From JACDQM01 sp044373315 (lineage in GTDB: Bacteria > Pseudomonadota > Gammaproteobacteria > Burkholderiales > Burkholderiaceae_C), in the NCBI RefSeq assembly GCF_044373315.1, contig NZ_JBILQK010000006.1, positions 25,664 to 89,663 on the forward strand: a stretch of 64,000 nucleotides of DNA. Direction: 5' to 3'. Shown in pieces: positions 63,903 to 64,000 of this stretch; within the stretch, counting starts at the first letter, position 1, and every line of letters begins with the position of its first letter. The notes under the pieces were generated by a model. The model was not told the DNA's origin. It did no database searches and saw nothing but the letters and a program-made list of their open reading frames with translations. The translations under genes were made by a program, and so were the position numbers.

Positions 63903-64000
63903 TGAACCTTCACCGGTATCGTGAAGCTGGTTGCAGATCTTACGGGCTCGGTTTCGTGAACCGGTCTTCGTAGAGGATCGCAAACTGGTTCATCGCTGAT
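63899..64000 (-). CDS. End of an upstream reading frame, partial
   Basis: A frame open from the right edge to TGA at 63899-63901 encodes 33 visible residues, ending RSATSFTIPVKVQ. The stop overlaps the ATG of the downstream gene (ATGA). The EPVRSATSFTIPVKV stretch looks like a Big_5-type Ig domain and would fit directly before the Ig-like start of the downstream protein. It may therefore be the same gene interrupted by a frameshift, or a separate upstream gene with a 4-bp overlap. Confidence 0.4.
   Translation of the reverse strand: MSDEPVCDPLRRPVHETEPVRSATSFTIPVKVQ

Overview
The window is a stretch of high-GC bacterial chromosome that looks like core genome of a member of the Burkholderiales (Betaproteobacteria). 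The evidence is a 14-gene nuo operon with separate nuoC and nuoD and a DUF2818 gene at its end, the order tpiA-secG-tRNA-Leu-nuoA, a 6S RNA gene directly after zapA, an isc operon followed by tsaD, and an intracellular polyhydroxyalkanoate depolymerase with a Cys nucleophile. The Rubrivivax/Roseateles/Leptothrix side of the order is a reasonable guess but is not proven here. Coding density is very high, and many neighbouring genes overlap by 1 to 11 bp.

Layout. 1-2.2 kb: a threonine-catabolic pair (kbl and a truncated SDR-type threonine dehydrogenase) divergent from an XRE-cupin regulator, with a perfect 16-bp palindrome between them. 2.2-5.3 kb: a YihY membrane protein divergent from DUF2069 and a GlcD-like FAD oxidoreductase. 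5.3-9.7 kb: an RND efflux pump and lipoprotein adaptor without an outer-membrane partner. 9.8-11.2 kb: DUF1178, a NUDIX ADP-ribose pyrophosphatase and DUF2818. 11.3-25.9 kb: the complete complex I operon nuoA-N on the minus strand. 26.2-31.2 kb: tRNA-Leu(GAG), secG, tpiA, a quinone oxidoreductase, pnp and rpsO, with an rpsO terminator and a pnp leader hairpin. 31.4-32.7 kb: an orphan ABC solute-binding protein. 32.8-39.3 kb: the isc operon (iscR-S-U-A-hscB-hscA-fdx) running into tsaD, headed by a good match to a type 1 IscR box. 39.4-47.7 kb: uvrB, divergent from an aspartate-type aminotransferase, phaZ, a soluble RnfB-like ferredoxin, nth, a ZapB-like coiled-coil protein, zapA, 6S RNA, an EVE-domain protein and a TauE/SafE transporter. 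47.7-52 kb: a degenerate GGDEF protein, OsmC, a YhiN-like flavoprotein, rpsU, YqeY and a TIGR01244 phosphatase-like protein. 52.2-56.3 kb: a TRAP transporter (small and large permease on +, binding protein convergent on -). Between its two halves lies what I read as the 3' tail (domains V and VI) of a group II intron with no reverse transcriptase. 56.4-62.4 kb: pmbA, darP, mog, a SlyD-like isomerase, a 71-bp tandem duplication, cysE, trmJ and suhB. 62.4-64 kb: an unidentified repetitive beta-rich protein and the end of a second reading frame that may belong to the same gene.

How the genes work together. Most of the window is housekeeping: respiration (Nuo, with Fe-S clusters supplied by the Isc machinery encoded nearby), RNA turnover and modification (Pnp, TrmJ, TsaD), ribosome proteins and assembly (S15, S21, DarP), DNA repair (UvrB, Nth), cell division (ZapA and a ZapB-like partner), carbon storage (PhaZ) and solute traffic (RND, TRAP, ABC binding protein, TauE). 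I found no clear new multi-gene defence or biosynthetic system. The most unusual signals are non-coding or structural: the group II intron tail next to the dctP terminator, the 30-bp palindrome containing both start codons of yihY and DUF2069, the 6S RNA locus, the degenerate GGDEF protein, and the unidentified repeat protein with a possible frameshift at the right edge. Coordinates rest on reading frames and motif recognition by eye; family names were not checked against databases.
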